Under the pieces are notes generated by a model. The model searched no databases. It was not told the origin of the DNA and saw nothing but the letters and a program-made list of their open reading frames with translations. Both the position numbers and the translations under genes were made by a program. Below, in pieces: positions 11,150 to 22,863 of a stretch of DNA of 64,000 nt. Source of the stretch: Sinohyriopsis cumingii (lineage: Eukaryota; Mollusca; Bivalvia; Unionida; Unionidae); contig CM068835.1 of assembly GCA_028554795.2 (NCBI GenBank), positions 27,654,311-27,718,310 on the forward strand, in the 5' to 3' direction. Within the stretch, counting starts at the first letter, position 1. Each line of letters begins with the position of its first letter.

Positions 11150-11352
11150 TATGGGTAGTGATACAAATATACAACTATAGGGTCAAAGATTCCCGAGTGA
11201 ATAAATGATCTTGGTTTTATCTTTTAGCATGGGTAATTGTACAATCGTACAACTATAGGGTCAAAGATTTCTGAGTGAATAAATGGTCTTGGTTTTATTT
11301 TTTAGCATGGGTAATTGTGCAATCTTACAACTATAGGACCAAAGATTTCAGA
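11150..11352 (+). repeat. 78-bp tandem repeat, about 2.6 copies
   Basis: The unit includes catgggtaattgtacaatcg, tacaactatagggtcaaaga and ataaatggtcttggtttta. It abuts the integrase end of fossil copy A. Confidence 0.85.
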
Positions 11353-11379
11353 GTTTATGCATGCTTTTTGGTTATATTT

Positions 11380-12026
11380 TATAACAAAGACAAACAAGCA
11401 ATAGAAACTGTATTTGAAGAAAATGAGAACCCTTGTGATGGCCACAGTTGCTACAGGTTGATCCTGGCAAGGAATTTCTTGGTGCAGTATCATTTCTGAT
11501 GAAAAAACATAACGTCAAAATCAGACGAGGACATATTGCAATTCATCGCAATCAGGCAATTGTTGAATGATTTAATCGAGCGGTTATTTGGATATCAGTA
11601 TGTGCAGGAAATATCCATGAACAAAGTTTAAAAAAGACATGAGATCTCGTGAATGGATTGCAAGACCACCAAGTGTAAGAGCTGCGTTTAAATAATGAAA
11701 TTACTCTTGCAATTTATATGAAACCCATTAATGCAATCACAAAAAAACATATACCAGTACAATGACATGACTCCTCAAAACTACCAGTACTAGGTAATGA
11801 CACTGTGAGGTATTTATATGAACCTGGTGAACTTGATGGGGTTAAAAACAGAGCAACTGATTCTATTTGGAGTGTGACGACACATAAAATTAACAGCATG
11901 GTAAGATCCACAGGTAGACCTGCAATCTACAGACTGGATTCAACTGCTCCTCAATGTGGATTTGTACGTGAACAATTACAAGTAATTCCTGAAGACACAC
12001 AATTACCACCGCCTTCACTTTTGTGA
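11380..12026 (+). pseudogene. Fossil A: DDE integrase region
   Basis: Short pieces of a retroviral-type (rve) integrase are visible: VDPGKEF near 11457 (second catalytic Asp context) and HRNQAIVE near 11543-11566 (catalytic Glu context). A C-terminal region follows with RYLYEPGEL near 11808 and ATDSIWSV, then a proline-rich end. The enzyme family inserts linear DNA into the host genome. The region is broken, and only its C-terminal portion recurs in copy B. Confidence 0.75.
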
Positions 12027-13340
12027 ATTTGTGCCTTGACACCGATTACATTCTAGACAGGTCAGCATCACATTTTCACATGTGGCTATTAATTCTATCT
12101 AAAGTAAACTGTCTTGGAGTATCATTTCAATACTGCCACAACATTACTGTGTTATAGCTCATACATTGATTATTCTGTCATTGTTTTAATGTCATGATAA
12201 ATTCAGCATCAAGATCAAAATCACACTTATTTTTTTTGTCACACTGTTTATAACTAATTTTTTTCTTACTACATCAATATCATTATCAATAACATTATCG
12301 CTATTACCAGCACTTTCTATAAAGTCTATAATAATCCTCTGCAGCTGGATATTCTTCTGACTTGAGACACTGCGAGATAAACTAAATTTGACCATTCTAT
12401 ACGATCATCAACAATCCAAATATTAATATCAGAAATTGTTCATCCCTGAGATGAATGAATCATTGTAGCATATCCCAGCATCCACGGAGTTTTGTCCCTG
12501 ACTCCGTCAGGCATTAACGCACTCTCAATAACACTGACAGGAACTAAAACAATATCCTTCAGTACAAGATTTTGTTTTTCTGTTGATCCTGGTATATCAT
12601 CTTCAATATTCTGTCATCACATATCTACTGGTTGATAAAATAATGGTATGAGTGGATTTGAAAAATTTTCTTTATGTAACATAAATAATTGTTGTTGAAA
12701 TGTATCATGAACTATCTTTCTACATGCAACTATCAAATCATCTGGTCTCCATAAATTCCAAAAATTGTTAATAGGAGTTTATGAAATTATTTCACGCATT
12801 ATTTCACACTGAATTTTATTTGGTTGTAGTCTAATGAATTTCTTAAACTCCTAATTGTGGATTAAGTGCTCTATCATCATCATTTATTTCCTCATAAGAA
12901 TCAACAAAATTCTTTAACCGTTCATGTGGAGACAGTCCAACCAAAGGTGGTGGTTGACCATGATCGTCACATTATTACAGCAGTATTTTTTGTCAACAAC
13001 CAATCAAGAAATATTTTAAGTGTTTCTAGCACCACTGTACACATTTCATCCCAAATAATAATTTTTGGAATATATTTTTCAACCATTTGTTCAGGAGTCC
13101 ATGTATCACCCTTCCATCAAAAGAAGCTGTGATAAGTACGAGATTTAACTCCTCATTCATTCATTTCTGTGGTGAGTCTGTGTGAAGGTGTTAAAACAAC
13201 CATATCAACAGAGTTTAAAGAACTCTGACAAATTAACTCAATCACAAGTGTTGTTTTACCAGAACCTCCAGGCCAATTGAGATAAACAGTCTTATGTCTA
13301 GCTACAGGATCTTATATTGATGGTGCTGATGATAATTATG
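12027..13340 (-). pseudogene. Fossil A: SF1 helicase region (HNH poorly visible)
   Basis: Recognised mainly by DNA similarity to copy B (52044-53365), where the helicase and HNH signatures are clearer. Here the corresponding nucleotides are collinear but heavily decayed, with no long open frame. It lies tail to tail with the integrase region. Confidence 0.6.
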
Positions 13341-13499
13341 ATATTTTATTATTTGTGTAATAAATATTTTTGATTTTAACATTGGCAGATTCAAAATAAC
13401 TAAGTATCTATTCTTGTTTTATTTTCCATTTGCCTTATGATGCTTAAGCGCCTATATGTACTTGTTCTAACAATCCTGCTTGTTTTTTTATTGATATAA

Positions 13500-14900
13500 A
13501 ATTAATTCGTAACAACTCTAACAGCAAATTCAGAAAATCTGTTATTCATCAATAATAAATTTATTGAAACATACACGAGCATTGAAGATCTTAAATGAGT
13601 AAACTGCAGTGGCTCACCATCAGTATAACTCACAATTGTACCTAATTTAGTTCCATTTGGCAAGAAAAGCATTTCTCGACTTATAAATATGTTTCTCTTC
13701 ATTGTATCAGTAATTATAAAATCTAGTTCAGCATCATCTATAATTAATCTTGTACAATGTTGTTTATAGTCATATGATCCTCCTTGGGTAAATTTACCAA
13801 TTATTTTTCTGCCAAGATCTTTTGCATTTTTATTCTTAAAATCGGTTATATCAGGATTTTCATCATCAGAATATTTCTTTGCTGTGGTAACCAAACTTGT
13901 TTCTGCAGATGATAGAATATAATTGCTTCACTTACTGTTAACAATAATAGCATTTTTACATCGAGCATATACCGTAATAATACTGCTGGAGCCCACATTT
14001 TGTCTGAAAAGTGTTTGCCAAAACAGACGTAACAAATTGGATGAAGATTTTCAGCAAACTTAAATAACTTGATACAAGCGAATCCAGTCAGGCCAAAATT
14101 TGGCAATGGTCCATTTATCGATACTCTGGTCATCTCGTGTGTAGGATGTCCAAATTGCTCAAAATACTTAGAACACTCTCCCAATCCAAGAAAACTTCCA
14201 GGATAACATGCAACCATATCAACCGAGATAACATCTTTATAATCGTATCTTGTATTTCATAATCCATCATGTCCATATTCGACACAACTTGATATTATAT
14301 CATCGAGAAAATCAAACCTTGTAGGCTTCCACTAATTTTTCTCTCTAGCAAAATGAGCCGCAATTGATGGAATCATAAAGCAATTACTGAGCAACTTTTC
14401 ATGACTGTTGGTATATTTCAGCGCAACATTTTTCATTTCTTCATGGAGAGATTCTGTTCGATAAATCTCACCATTAGGTCTTACAAACTGATCAAACTTA
14501 TTTTCTTTGATGCAGATACTTTCATCAGGTTTTATTAATTCGTCGTGATTTTCTTCAGAACTCTGAAATAACAATACTGATACATTATCAATTTTACTTA
14601 TTTCGCTAATAAAATTAAATATATCTCCTTGGTAAAATTTAACAGTTCGATCTCATGGAAATATTATTACTGCAGATGTCCATGCATGCTCATATGATCA
14701 ATAATATTTATCAGAGCTCCTTTCGATTTATAGTTTGATTCATACAAAATCTCTCCGTTACTGTTTTTACTGTTCTTGGGAATTTTAATTTCTTTCCTAA
14801 TTCAGTAACATCATTTATTGTAGCTCCTTTATCCACGACTGATTTGTTAATTTGTTCAGGTCATAGATCATTTAGTTTATTTCCACATATCACGTTTGTA
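13500..14900 (-). pseudogene. Fossil A: B-family DNA polymerase region
   Basis: The open stretches at 13502-13894, 13846-14217 and 14332-14574 carry polymerase-like pieces. YPGSFLGLGECSKYF is at the place of motif A (family pattern DxxSLYP). YTDGEPLQFTHLRSSML is near motif B and AVRVVTN is close to the motif C position. The order agrees with a protein-primed-type PolB core. Broken, and treated as a fossil. Confidence 0.7.
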
Positions 14901-14939
14901 AAATGTTCCATTACTCGTTCAGCTACATGGAGCCCCAGT

Positions 14940-15065
14940 ATATGCAGTCTGAGTAATATGGTCACATAATGTCCGACTATGAAGTCTGGGCAAAATGGTC
15001 ACATGATGCCTGAATATCTAGTCTGAGTAATATGGTCACATGATGCTATAGTTGTAGTCTGAGAC
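14940..15065 (+). repeat. About three imperfect units of a 50-bp repeat
   Basis: agtctgagtaatatggtcac occurs twice and agtctgggcaaaatggtcac once. It starts right at the end of the homology between fossil copies A and B. Confidence 0.75.
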
Positions 15066-15597
15066 ATGAATAGCAAGTATACCTTGAAATGCTTTCACGT
15101 TAATTTATGTGGTAATAGAAGTATATTTACTGATGTCTCCGACTGGAAACCATTTTAATGCACATTCACAAGTAATGTATTTTCCAAGTAGTAAATTAGT
15201 TCTGATCCACAATTTTTACAGTAATAGCTTACAGAAAGTCACTTGTTGTGTAATGGAATCGTGATGGTAATTCAATGCATCACCAATATGACAAAGTACA
15301 ACAGACACTTTGTATCAACCGTAGGAAACATATAATTCAACTGACTTTCCTATTTTAATCTTAGCAGAGACCTTCAAATTTGCATCCACTTAAAAGCGTA
15401 AAAAAAATAGAAAAATGATTCATTTGGTTTAAATGTATGTTTCATGAATATTTAATTTGTGTAAAATACTCTGTTCAGTGAAAATCTCTGGAAAAAATAG
15501 TCTGTTCCAAATGGGCCACAACTATAGGACTTTAAAGTTGTACGTATGACAGTATTGGCAATGGTGTACATCAATCGATCTTTCCATTTTAGTTCTT
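15066..15597 (+). other. No feature seen
   Basis: Spacer without supported frames or repeats. Confidence 0.4.
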
Positions 15598-15609
15598 ACA
15601 AAATAAGAA

Positions 15610-15801
15610 TCTGTCTGCGGCGGTTCGAGTCTAAGATTCAGCCAATGTGGGTATGTGAGAAAGCTTGCCAGTAGCTTCTCGTGGGTCGGTGGTTCTTTCC
15701 AGGGTTTTTTCTGGTTCTTCCTCCACCATTAATACTGGCTGCCATGTATAGCCTATCATGTGCTGCAAAATGGCGTTAAACCCCACAACAACAACAACAA
15801 C
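15610..15801 (+). mobile_element. SINE-1 copy, 5'-truncated
   Basis: Starts within the tRNA-like head (gcggttcgagtctaagattc) and runs through gtgggtcggtggttctttcc and tggctgccatgtatagccta to a (CAA)n tail. caaaataagaa flanks it on both sides (about 15599-15609 and 15801-15811) as a target duplication that shares bases with the tail. Confidence 0.9.
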
Positions 15802-15811
15802 AAAATAAGAA

Positions 15812-16229
15812 GGAAATTTAAGCATTTGGTCTTTCCATAAGGTATCTTTATTGTACAACAAAAGGAGGAGGAAAATAAAGCATTCGGTCTTTCCATAAGC
15901 TGTGATTTTTTGTTGCTGATTTTTTTTAAAAATTGTTTAAAACAAAAGAACAACGAAATTAGAACTTACGTACACACAATGCATAATGGGAAAAGATGAC
16001 CAATGCTTTGAAAATGATCTAATTTTAGACATTGACATTATAATGGTTTTGAATTACTTGAGATTGTCGATAAAGGTGTCTTTCTCTTGCTGAATACATA
16101 CGTGTAACTATTTTAATCCTGCCTGCATTCCATGGTAGGACATAGTGTTCAAATTACAGTAGCAAGCTGGTGCTTACGTTTCATTTGTAGTTAAAACTGT
16201 ACACATGATGATTTGCGGCTCTATTTCAC
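15812..16229 (+). other. No feature seen
   Basis: Contains two related short stretches around tttggtctttccataag (15830, 15880) but no gene. Confidence 0.4.
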
Positions 16230-18122
16230 AGTTAATGATGTTCTCAAAGCTTTGGATAGCGGAAAGATTACAGTCCTCGCCCTCCTTGATTTGTCTGCAG
16301 CATTTGACACAATAGACCATGATATATTACTTCACCGTCTATAGCATGTATTTGGCATTAATGATACAGCCTTACTGTGATTCAAGTCATACTTGGTCAA
16401 CAGGACACAAATTGTGTCTGCAAATGGAATACACTCCAGCCCAGTTAATCTATGTTCTTGGACCTGTTCTCTTCATCATATACACTCAGCCGCTCTCAAG
16501 TGTCATAGATCATCATCCAGTGTCTCACCAATTGTACGCTGATGACACCCAAACATACAAATCTAGCCACCCAACTGAAGTTGATGCTACTATCCAAGGT
16601 GTAGAGCAGTGCATTTCTGATGTGAAATCATGGATGACATGTAACAAGCTACAGATGAATGATGATAAAACTGAGGCCATTCTGATTACAGCACAAAGAC
16701 TTTCTCAGTAACATCCTTTACCTCAAACAATAAATATCAGCAGCACCAATATTAAATTCACAGTCAGTACAAAACCTAGGTGTCACTCTGGACATAGTCC
16801 AAGTTTCCTCTGACCCTTGCCACCCCATATTTGATATTTCGACATTTATGTTGGGGTGTAGGGTCAGAGCTCATTCCCTATCGAAAAGTTGGAATTCGCC
16901 AACACCATTTGGTGTCGGCATGGGTTAGCTGTTTACCTGCCGGCCTAACAAACTTGAACGACCTTTCATAGAGATATACCTGCATGAAATCGATAGAAAT
17001 ATGATTTATTTTCTCAGAAAATGCGATCATAGTCAGATTTCAGCAACGATGTACTTTCGTCTAGTCTGTCAGCGGATTAAAGACATGACAAATGCTATGC
17101 TCATGATTTTTGAGAAAATAAATCATATTCCTATCGATTTCATGCAGGTATATCTCGATGAAAGGTCGTTCAAGTGTGCTTTGTCGGCTAGAAAGCAGCT
17201 ACCCCATGCCGACACCAAATGGTGTCGGCGAATTCCAACTTTTCAATAGGGAATGCCCTCTGACCCTACACCCCAACATAAATGTCCAAATATCAAAAAA
17301 TGGGGTGGCAAGGGTCAGAGGAAACTTGGACTATCTGGACAGTACTCTCACATTGCACCAGCATGTCATGAACATATGCAAGACTGCATATCTTGAGCTG
17401 AGACGCATCATCTCCATTCGCAAATATCTTTCAGTTGATGCCACTAAAACACTTGTACGTTCATTAGTACTTTCAAGACTGGACTATTGTAACTCAATTC
17501 GGTCTGGTACATCTCAATATCTACTTCAGAAACTTCAAAAAGTTCAAAACACAGCTGCTTGGATCATACTTAGAAAACCACGATCAGAGCACACCTCCTC
17601 GCTGCTCTGTTCCCAACACTGGCTATCCATTCGATCCAGAATCAAACAAAATTTGTTCTCTGTGCTACGTTTCACTGATGGACTCCAGTCCAACGTACCT
17701 ATCCAACCTCACCCATGTGTACACACCAGCAAGATACATACGCTCCTCTTCTGACAATCGTGTACTCATTATTCCCACAACGAAAACAAAATCATATGGA
17801 CAACGTTCTTTTGCATACCAGGGCCCAGCAACATGGAATGAATTGCCCACAGAACTTAGTGATCTCATTCACGAGTGCTCTTAAAACTCACTTATTTTGA
17901 CCGCAAGAATAAACTTAAAGACCTAATGTTTCCTACCTTAAATATTTTCAGTATGTTTTTATGTTTTCTAATGTTATGGTGTTTGTTTTTTGTAATAATA
18001 TCATTATATGTTTTTTTAGTTTATAGGTGTTGTCTAATGTTGTAAAGCACTTAGAGCTTCTAAAGATTAGGCGCTATACAAAGCCCTCATTATTATTATT
18101 ATTATTATTATTATCATTATTA
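16230..18122 (+). mobile_element. 5'-truncated L2-type LINE, copy A, carrying a DNA transposon
   Basis: Homologous along its length to the minus-strand LINE at 54817-58330. It starts in the reverse transcriptase (VLALLDLSAAFDTIDHDILL), contains LYADDTQTYKS with the catalytic YADD intact, and ends with ALKTHLF followed by the tail gcgctatacaaagccc and (ATT)n. The stem-like end with a TTA-repeat tail is typical of the L2 clade. A 539-bp DNA transposon interrupts it at 16795-17333. Frames are broken in several places, including stops near 16340 and 16378 and a shift near 16450-16510. The 198-codon frame at 17158-17754 is an accidental fusion of transposon and LINE. Confidence 0.9.
16795..17333. 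mobile_element. Non-autonomous DNA transposon with 222-bp inverted ends
   Basis: The element begins tagtccaagtttcctctgac and ends with the reverse complement, so both ends are exact. An 8-bp duplication, tctggaca, flanks it (16787-16794 and 17334-17341), and the uninterrupted LINE sequence elsewhere has this site once. The inverted arms (16795-17016 and 17112-17333) are highly similar and enclose about 95 bases of unrelated spacer. There is no transposase. An 8-bp duplication is usual for hAT, but P and Merlin elements share it and the ends are not a standard hAT motif, so the superfamily is open. Confidence 0.93.
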
Positions 18123-18123
18123 A

Positions 18124-19169
18124 TATTTGAATAGCTACCTTTTGATGCACATGTTGTCAGTGCCGTTAATGTCAGAAAATAGCAAAATGTGGTAGACAAC
18201 AGCTTTTTGGTCTATGTTTATGTCTACCGTGGTCAAAGAGGTGAAAGAGCTTTGCGAAGAGTGCTTCTACGTTATCCCTAAGGTTATTTAACCCCAGGAG
18301 AAATGCATGGTTTTTCAGCCATCCTTCAAATCTAAATGTCAGACTTCAGCATATAACCAGTATACACTGCAACCTCTCATAATAACCACCTTCTTTAAAC
18401 AAAGTCCTTTCATATTCAGCCAGGGCCTGATGTTCCATTCCCATACTTTCATCTAGAGTTTTCGCTTCCCTTATATAGCCAGCATTGTTCATGGTTCTAA
18501 TTCAGCTGCTACAGTATATCCATGAAAACATCATGAAATTAAAAATTCAATAACTTCAAATTTGCAAATGCTCAGGATCAAGCCTATATTTATCAGTATA
18601 GACACATCCTTGATGACAGCTTCTGTGTAGCAAAAGCTATAAAAGCCGCAGCATTTTCTGGATATACATGAAATAAGTGCTTTCAATTCAGCACCAATGA
18701 GTCGGGTGCTAATTTAAGTAATGAGTTTTCCAAATTCAAGTCTGTAAAAGAGACTGATATATCATCAGTTAAACAATGTCTCTGTTTTTAATTTAATTGT
18801 AACTAGGATAAGTTATCAAAAGACTATTTTTATTAAAATCTTACTTTCTTTATCAACCAGTCATGGCTAGCTAAACCCATGCATACTTTAGTTTATCTTC
18901 AACCATTTCCAGACTGGTTCCCATTCTTCCAAATCATTAGTACCACGAGTCCTTAAAAGCAGTTACACTGAAATCAAAACAAGTCCAAATTTCCTGGCTA
19001 GGCTTTGAAAGTAAGCTGGGGTGGAGGCTAGGGTGGGGCTACCAAGAATTTAAAGAAAGAAGAAAGTAATTTTCCTGGCTGTTTTTCGCTGACAAATTGC
19101 TTCCCTCCGGCTCATATATCCTATGGCTTTTTTGTTTTTTTTATAGCAAGAACAACTCAGAAGTGTGTC
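18124..19169 (+). other. No supported gene
   Basis: AT-rich spacer; no recognisable coding, RNA or mobile sequence. Confidence 0.4.
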
Positions 19170-19332
19170 CATTATATCAATGTACTTGGCTATATTAACT
19201 ATTGCAGAATTTGATTCAATGGAACCCTTTTCAAAGGTTATAGATTGTTTGGGTATCGGTGAACACGGATGCCCAACAGTGATTGAACACATATGCCTAT
19301 CACAGCCCCTGAAACCACATAAAAGCACATGA
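19170..19332 (+). repeat. Dispersed repeat Rep-2 piece
   Basis: The first half (ggctatattaactattgcag) recurs at 20521-20612. The second half (ggatgcccaacagtgattga) recurs at 19691-19767. The two halves are adjacent here and separate elsewhere, which shows a fragmented old family. Confidence 0.75.
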
Positions 19333-19690
19333 TGACAAACGTGACGGAAAAACATCCAGACGGACAGACAAGGATAATACTATATACTTCTATTATCGTG
19401 GTGGGGCATACAAATTATACCGCTAATAAAAGGAAGGAACAAGAGATAAAAATTTAACGTTGTCCTAAAGAATATTTTGCAAGCAATCTCTGAAGGTGAC
19501 TGGCATTTCTTTTACACAATAGCTTTCCCTTTGCCTATTTCCAAGAAACAAAAGTAATTGATCCCTCTCTGCCCATACATTCCATTTTATTTTGTTAAGA
19601 ATTAGAATACTTGAAGTGAGTTCATGGAAAATGGATACCCACCACAGTGCCAAAATAACCTAAATGGTAAACCATACCAGCTTGTGGCGT

Positions 19691-19767
19691 ATCAGTAAAC
19701 ATGGATGCCCAACAGTGATTGAACACATATGCCCACCACTGCCCCTGAAACCACATAAAAGCAAATG
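19691..19767 (+). repeat. Rep-2 second-half copy
   Basis: Near-identical to 19257-19332, including gaacacatatgcc and cccctgaaaccacataaaag. Confidence 0.8.
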
Positions 19768-19844
19768 GTATATATATTCTATGTGGATGGACAGAAAATT
19801 TGCTGGAACACAATATACTCTTACAGTTCAACAATTAATTATTC

Positions 19845-20480
19845 ACTAAGACTCCGTCGCTCTTTCAATTTTATATTATTGAGTTTGCAAGACATTATAG
19901 CAATTTAGTTATTCATACATTGACCCTCCGTTATGGTTAAGCAAGAGACCATGTTAATCATTAGCAATTAGCTGATAATAATTAATTTATCTCGTATTCA
20001 ACAGATGCAGAAGAATACCTTCATGCATGCAGATTTAACATCAAATAAAAAAATTATCTTAATTTGCATCAGCAAATACATGTCACAGCCAATCTAAGAA
20101 TATGGCTATCAAATGAAGATATCTTTTTTTTTGCAGTGCAAATACATTTAAAGTACAAAATCTATCAAACTTAACTCTTTTATTAAAAACTTTTATCAGG
20201 AAGGACAATTTACAGTTGGCAAGAGCAAATATGTTACACATCAAATATGTTACACAACATCAAATATGTTACAAAACATCAAATATGTTACAATATGTTA
20301 CACAACATCAAAATATGTTACACAACATCAAATATGTTACACAACATCAAATATGTTACACAACATCAAATATGTGTATATAAAAATTATTAAACACCAG
20401 CAAGCAATATTTATCAGTAAATAGTGGAAAGCTAGTGTGTCTGTTCTATACATCGCATAATCTGGCAAATATGTACTCTA
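19845..20480 (+). repeat. Dispersed repeat Rep-3, copy 1
   Basis: Collinear with 23120-23600: attcactaagact, ttagctgataataa, gcatcagcaaata, gcaaatacatttaaag, ggacaatttacag and attaaacac occur in the same order. It contains a minisatellite that copy 2 lacks. Confidence 0.75.
20227..20372 (+). repeat. 19-bp minisatellite inside Rep-3 copy 1
   Basis: About 7-8 units of acatcaaatatgttacaca. At the matching place Rep-3 copy 2 has one related unit (ctacgcagcattaaatgtgt near 23461). Confidence 0.9.
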
Positions 20481-20520
20481 CGGAAAAACTCAAGATAAAA
20501 AGTTCTCTTTTTTCAAATGC

Positions 20521-20640
20521 CATTATATCAATATACTTGGCTATATTAACTATTGCAGAATTAGATTCAATGGAACCCTTTTCAAAGGTTCTACATTGTT
20601 TGGCTATCGATGAGATCTGGATGCGATGTTTATATGAACT
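20521..20640 (+). repeat. Rep-2 first-half copy
   Basis: Matches 19170-19257 through gaacccttttcaaaggtt and ttgtttggctatcg. Confidence 0.8.
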
Positions 20641-20833
20641 GACAAATTAGCTGATCATACATTAGTTTATTTTTTATTCAATGGAGTCAAAAGAAAACCT
20701 TTAAACACGCAGATTTGCCTTCAAGTTAAACCACATCGCTTTAATAAACAAAATGCAAACCGTTTCTAACGTTTGACGAAAGAACATGCAGACAGACTGA
20801 CAATGGTAACAACACAATATGCTACCACTGTGT

Positions 20834-22831
20834 AGGTAATCCACATCAAGAACAACAACCAAACAAACAGAAGAGATTTTGGAACTACATTAAGTCCTTA
20901 CATAGAGACAACTGTGGTGTGGCACCACTCAAGGAACACGGGAAACTACATTCAGAGGCATCCGACAAGGCTAACATACTGAATCGTCAATACCAGTCAG
21001 TTTTCACACAAGAGGATAAGAGTGATCTACCAAGCCTACATGGAGATCATTACCCACCAATGCCTGACATCCAAGTTACTGTAGAAGGTGTATACAGCTT
21101 GTTGCGGAAAATTAACCCACAGAAAGCTACAGGACCAGACATGATTCCATGAGCAAGGATCCTGAAAGATCTAGCAGAAGAGTGTGCACCATACTTGAGT
21201 TATATTTACCAGAAGTGCCTCTCAACAGGTTATGTCCCTGATGTCTGGAAAACAGCAAACGTTACAGCTATCTTCAAAAATGGAGAAAGATTCAAGGCCA
21301 GCAATTATAGACCGGTCTCCCTTACATGTATCTGCTGCAAAATGCTTGAACACATCATAATCAGCAACATGATGCAACATCTAGATCACTACAACATTCT
21401 AACAGACTGCCAGCATGGTTTCCTAGTGGATGAGCTCGCCAAATCCTTAGACAGAGGGAAGCAGTATGACCTTGCAATCCTTGACTTCAGCAAGGCTTTC
21501 GATCGTGTCCCCCATGAAAGACTCCTCAGTAAGTTGGACCACTATGGCATCAGGGGTAACACACAGAAATGGATCAGAGATTTCCTATCAGACAGATCGT
21601 AGAGAGTTATAGTGGATGGAGCAACATCAGACCCAGCACCAGTTGTTAGTGGGGTACTTCATGGGAGTGTTTTGGGTCCCATACTCTTCCTGGTGTTCAT
21701 CAATGATCTACCTGCAAGCGTCAAATCCAACACAAGACTTTTTGCAGATGACTGTATAGTCTACCGGGAAATAAATGTCTTCAAGGACTGTGAAATCCTT
21801 CAAAAAGACCTGAACCAACTGGCCCTCTGGGAAAGAACTTGGGGTATGTCGTTCCATCCAGAAAAATGCAGCATCCTAAGAGTTTACAGGAAAAAATCAC
21901 CAATCTTGTCCGAATATACTCTTAAGGGGCACAAGTTAGCCAATGAGCAGGCAACAAAATATCTTGGGGTGGAATTGTCTAGAGACCTCTCTTGAAAAAG
22001 GCACATAGACAAGATAGTGAAAAAAGGGAACAGTAACCTTGGTTTCCTGCGCCGCAACCTCCAAATCAACAATGAAGAAGTAAAAAGTGCGGCATATTTC
22101 ACTCTGGTTCGACCAGGTCTTGAGTATTGCTCGACTGTGTGGAACTGTGTGGAACCCACATAGTTAAGATCTAACAAATAAGATAGAGATGGTTCAGAGG
22201 AGGGCAGCTAGGTTTACCACAAATAAATATCGTAACACTAGCAATGTCAGTGCAATGCTCAACCATCTCCAGTGGGAATCACTCGAATCCAGGCGAACCA
22301 AGGCCCAGCTAACCATGATGTACAAGACTGCGAACAACCTAGTGGACATACCAGCGGACAAATACCTGACCCTGGCATATAGCCAAACTAGGGCAAACCA
22401 CAGGAAAAAGTTCCAATTAAAGTCAGCATCGACAAATTGTTTCAAGTTCAGCTTCTTCCCATGTACAATAGGGACTTGGAACAAATTACCATCAATAATT
22501 GCAGAAGCTCCTGACTTGGTATCTCACAAGCAGGAGCTTTCCAAAATCACATTCTAATGAACTAGTCAGCTACAAGTAAGACCTAGTGATTCTCAGGGCT
22601 ATGCTGGTTGAGGTTCCATATCTCATTGCTGCTACAGTAGCCGGATTGGTCTGAGTATGAAGGGACAAAAACGCACATTGACACACTTTTACTTATTTCT
22701 GTCTTTCCAATCATTACTCTTCTGACTGTCCTATCACTTCCATCTTTACTTTATCTTTGACCACGTACCACCCGTTGCTTAATAGTCAAGTGTGACTGCG
22801 TCAACGTATTTATAGATAGATAGATAGATAG
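20834..22831 (+). mobile_element. 5'-truncated LINE with 32-bp target duplication and GATA tail
   Basis: A 32-base sequence at 20802-20833 (starting aatggtaacaacacaatatg) recurs perfectly at 22832-22863, so the insert is exactly bounded. The 3' end is a (TAGA)n run. The reading frame covers most of a reverse transcriptase: FKASNYRPVSLTCICCKMLE, DFSKAFDRVPHERLL, GSVLGPILFLVFINDLP and the catalytic LFADDCIVYRE are all present. It ends with a C-terminal region finishing APDLVSHKQELSKITF near 22557. Breaks are in-frame stops near 21151, 21601 and 21995, one more near 22165, and a frame change near 22140 caused by a 10-bp tandem duplication (tgtgtggaac twice). The clade is within the CR1/Jockey-like group; I cannot place it more finely. 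Confidence 0.93.
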
Positions 22832-22863
22832 AATGGTAACAACACAATATGCTACCACTGTGT

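Larger units (their letters stand above)
11380..14937. mobile_element. Virus-like element fossil, copy A (Polinton/adintovirus-like?)
   Basis: This is an old, broken copy of an element with parts on both strands: a retroviral-type integrase on plus (left part) and, convergently on minus, helicase and B-family DNA polymerase regions. The same layout with clearly homologous DNA recurs at 51838-54625. By eye the copies are about 80-85% identical over the helicase region. Breaks are numerous, of the order of ten or more, and no part is whole. An integrase plus protein-primed-type PolB recalls Polintons and adintoviruses. The SF1 helicase, and the HNH region in copy B, are not standard Polinton parts, so the family is tentative. 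No capsid or envelope gene and no terminal repeats were recognised. Likely age: old, fixed in the host lineage. Confidence 0.75.

Noticed and set aside
17158-17754. 198-codon open frame as a gene
   Set aside because: It crosses the right arm of the inserted transposon into the LINE; an accidental fusion.
19050-19355. 101-codon minus frame with several cysteines
   Set aside because: Overlaps repeat Rep-2, whose other copies do not keep the frame.
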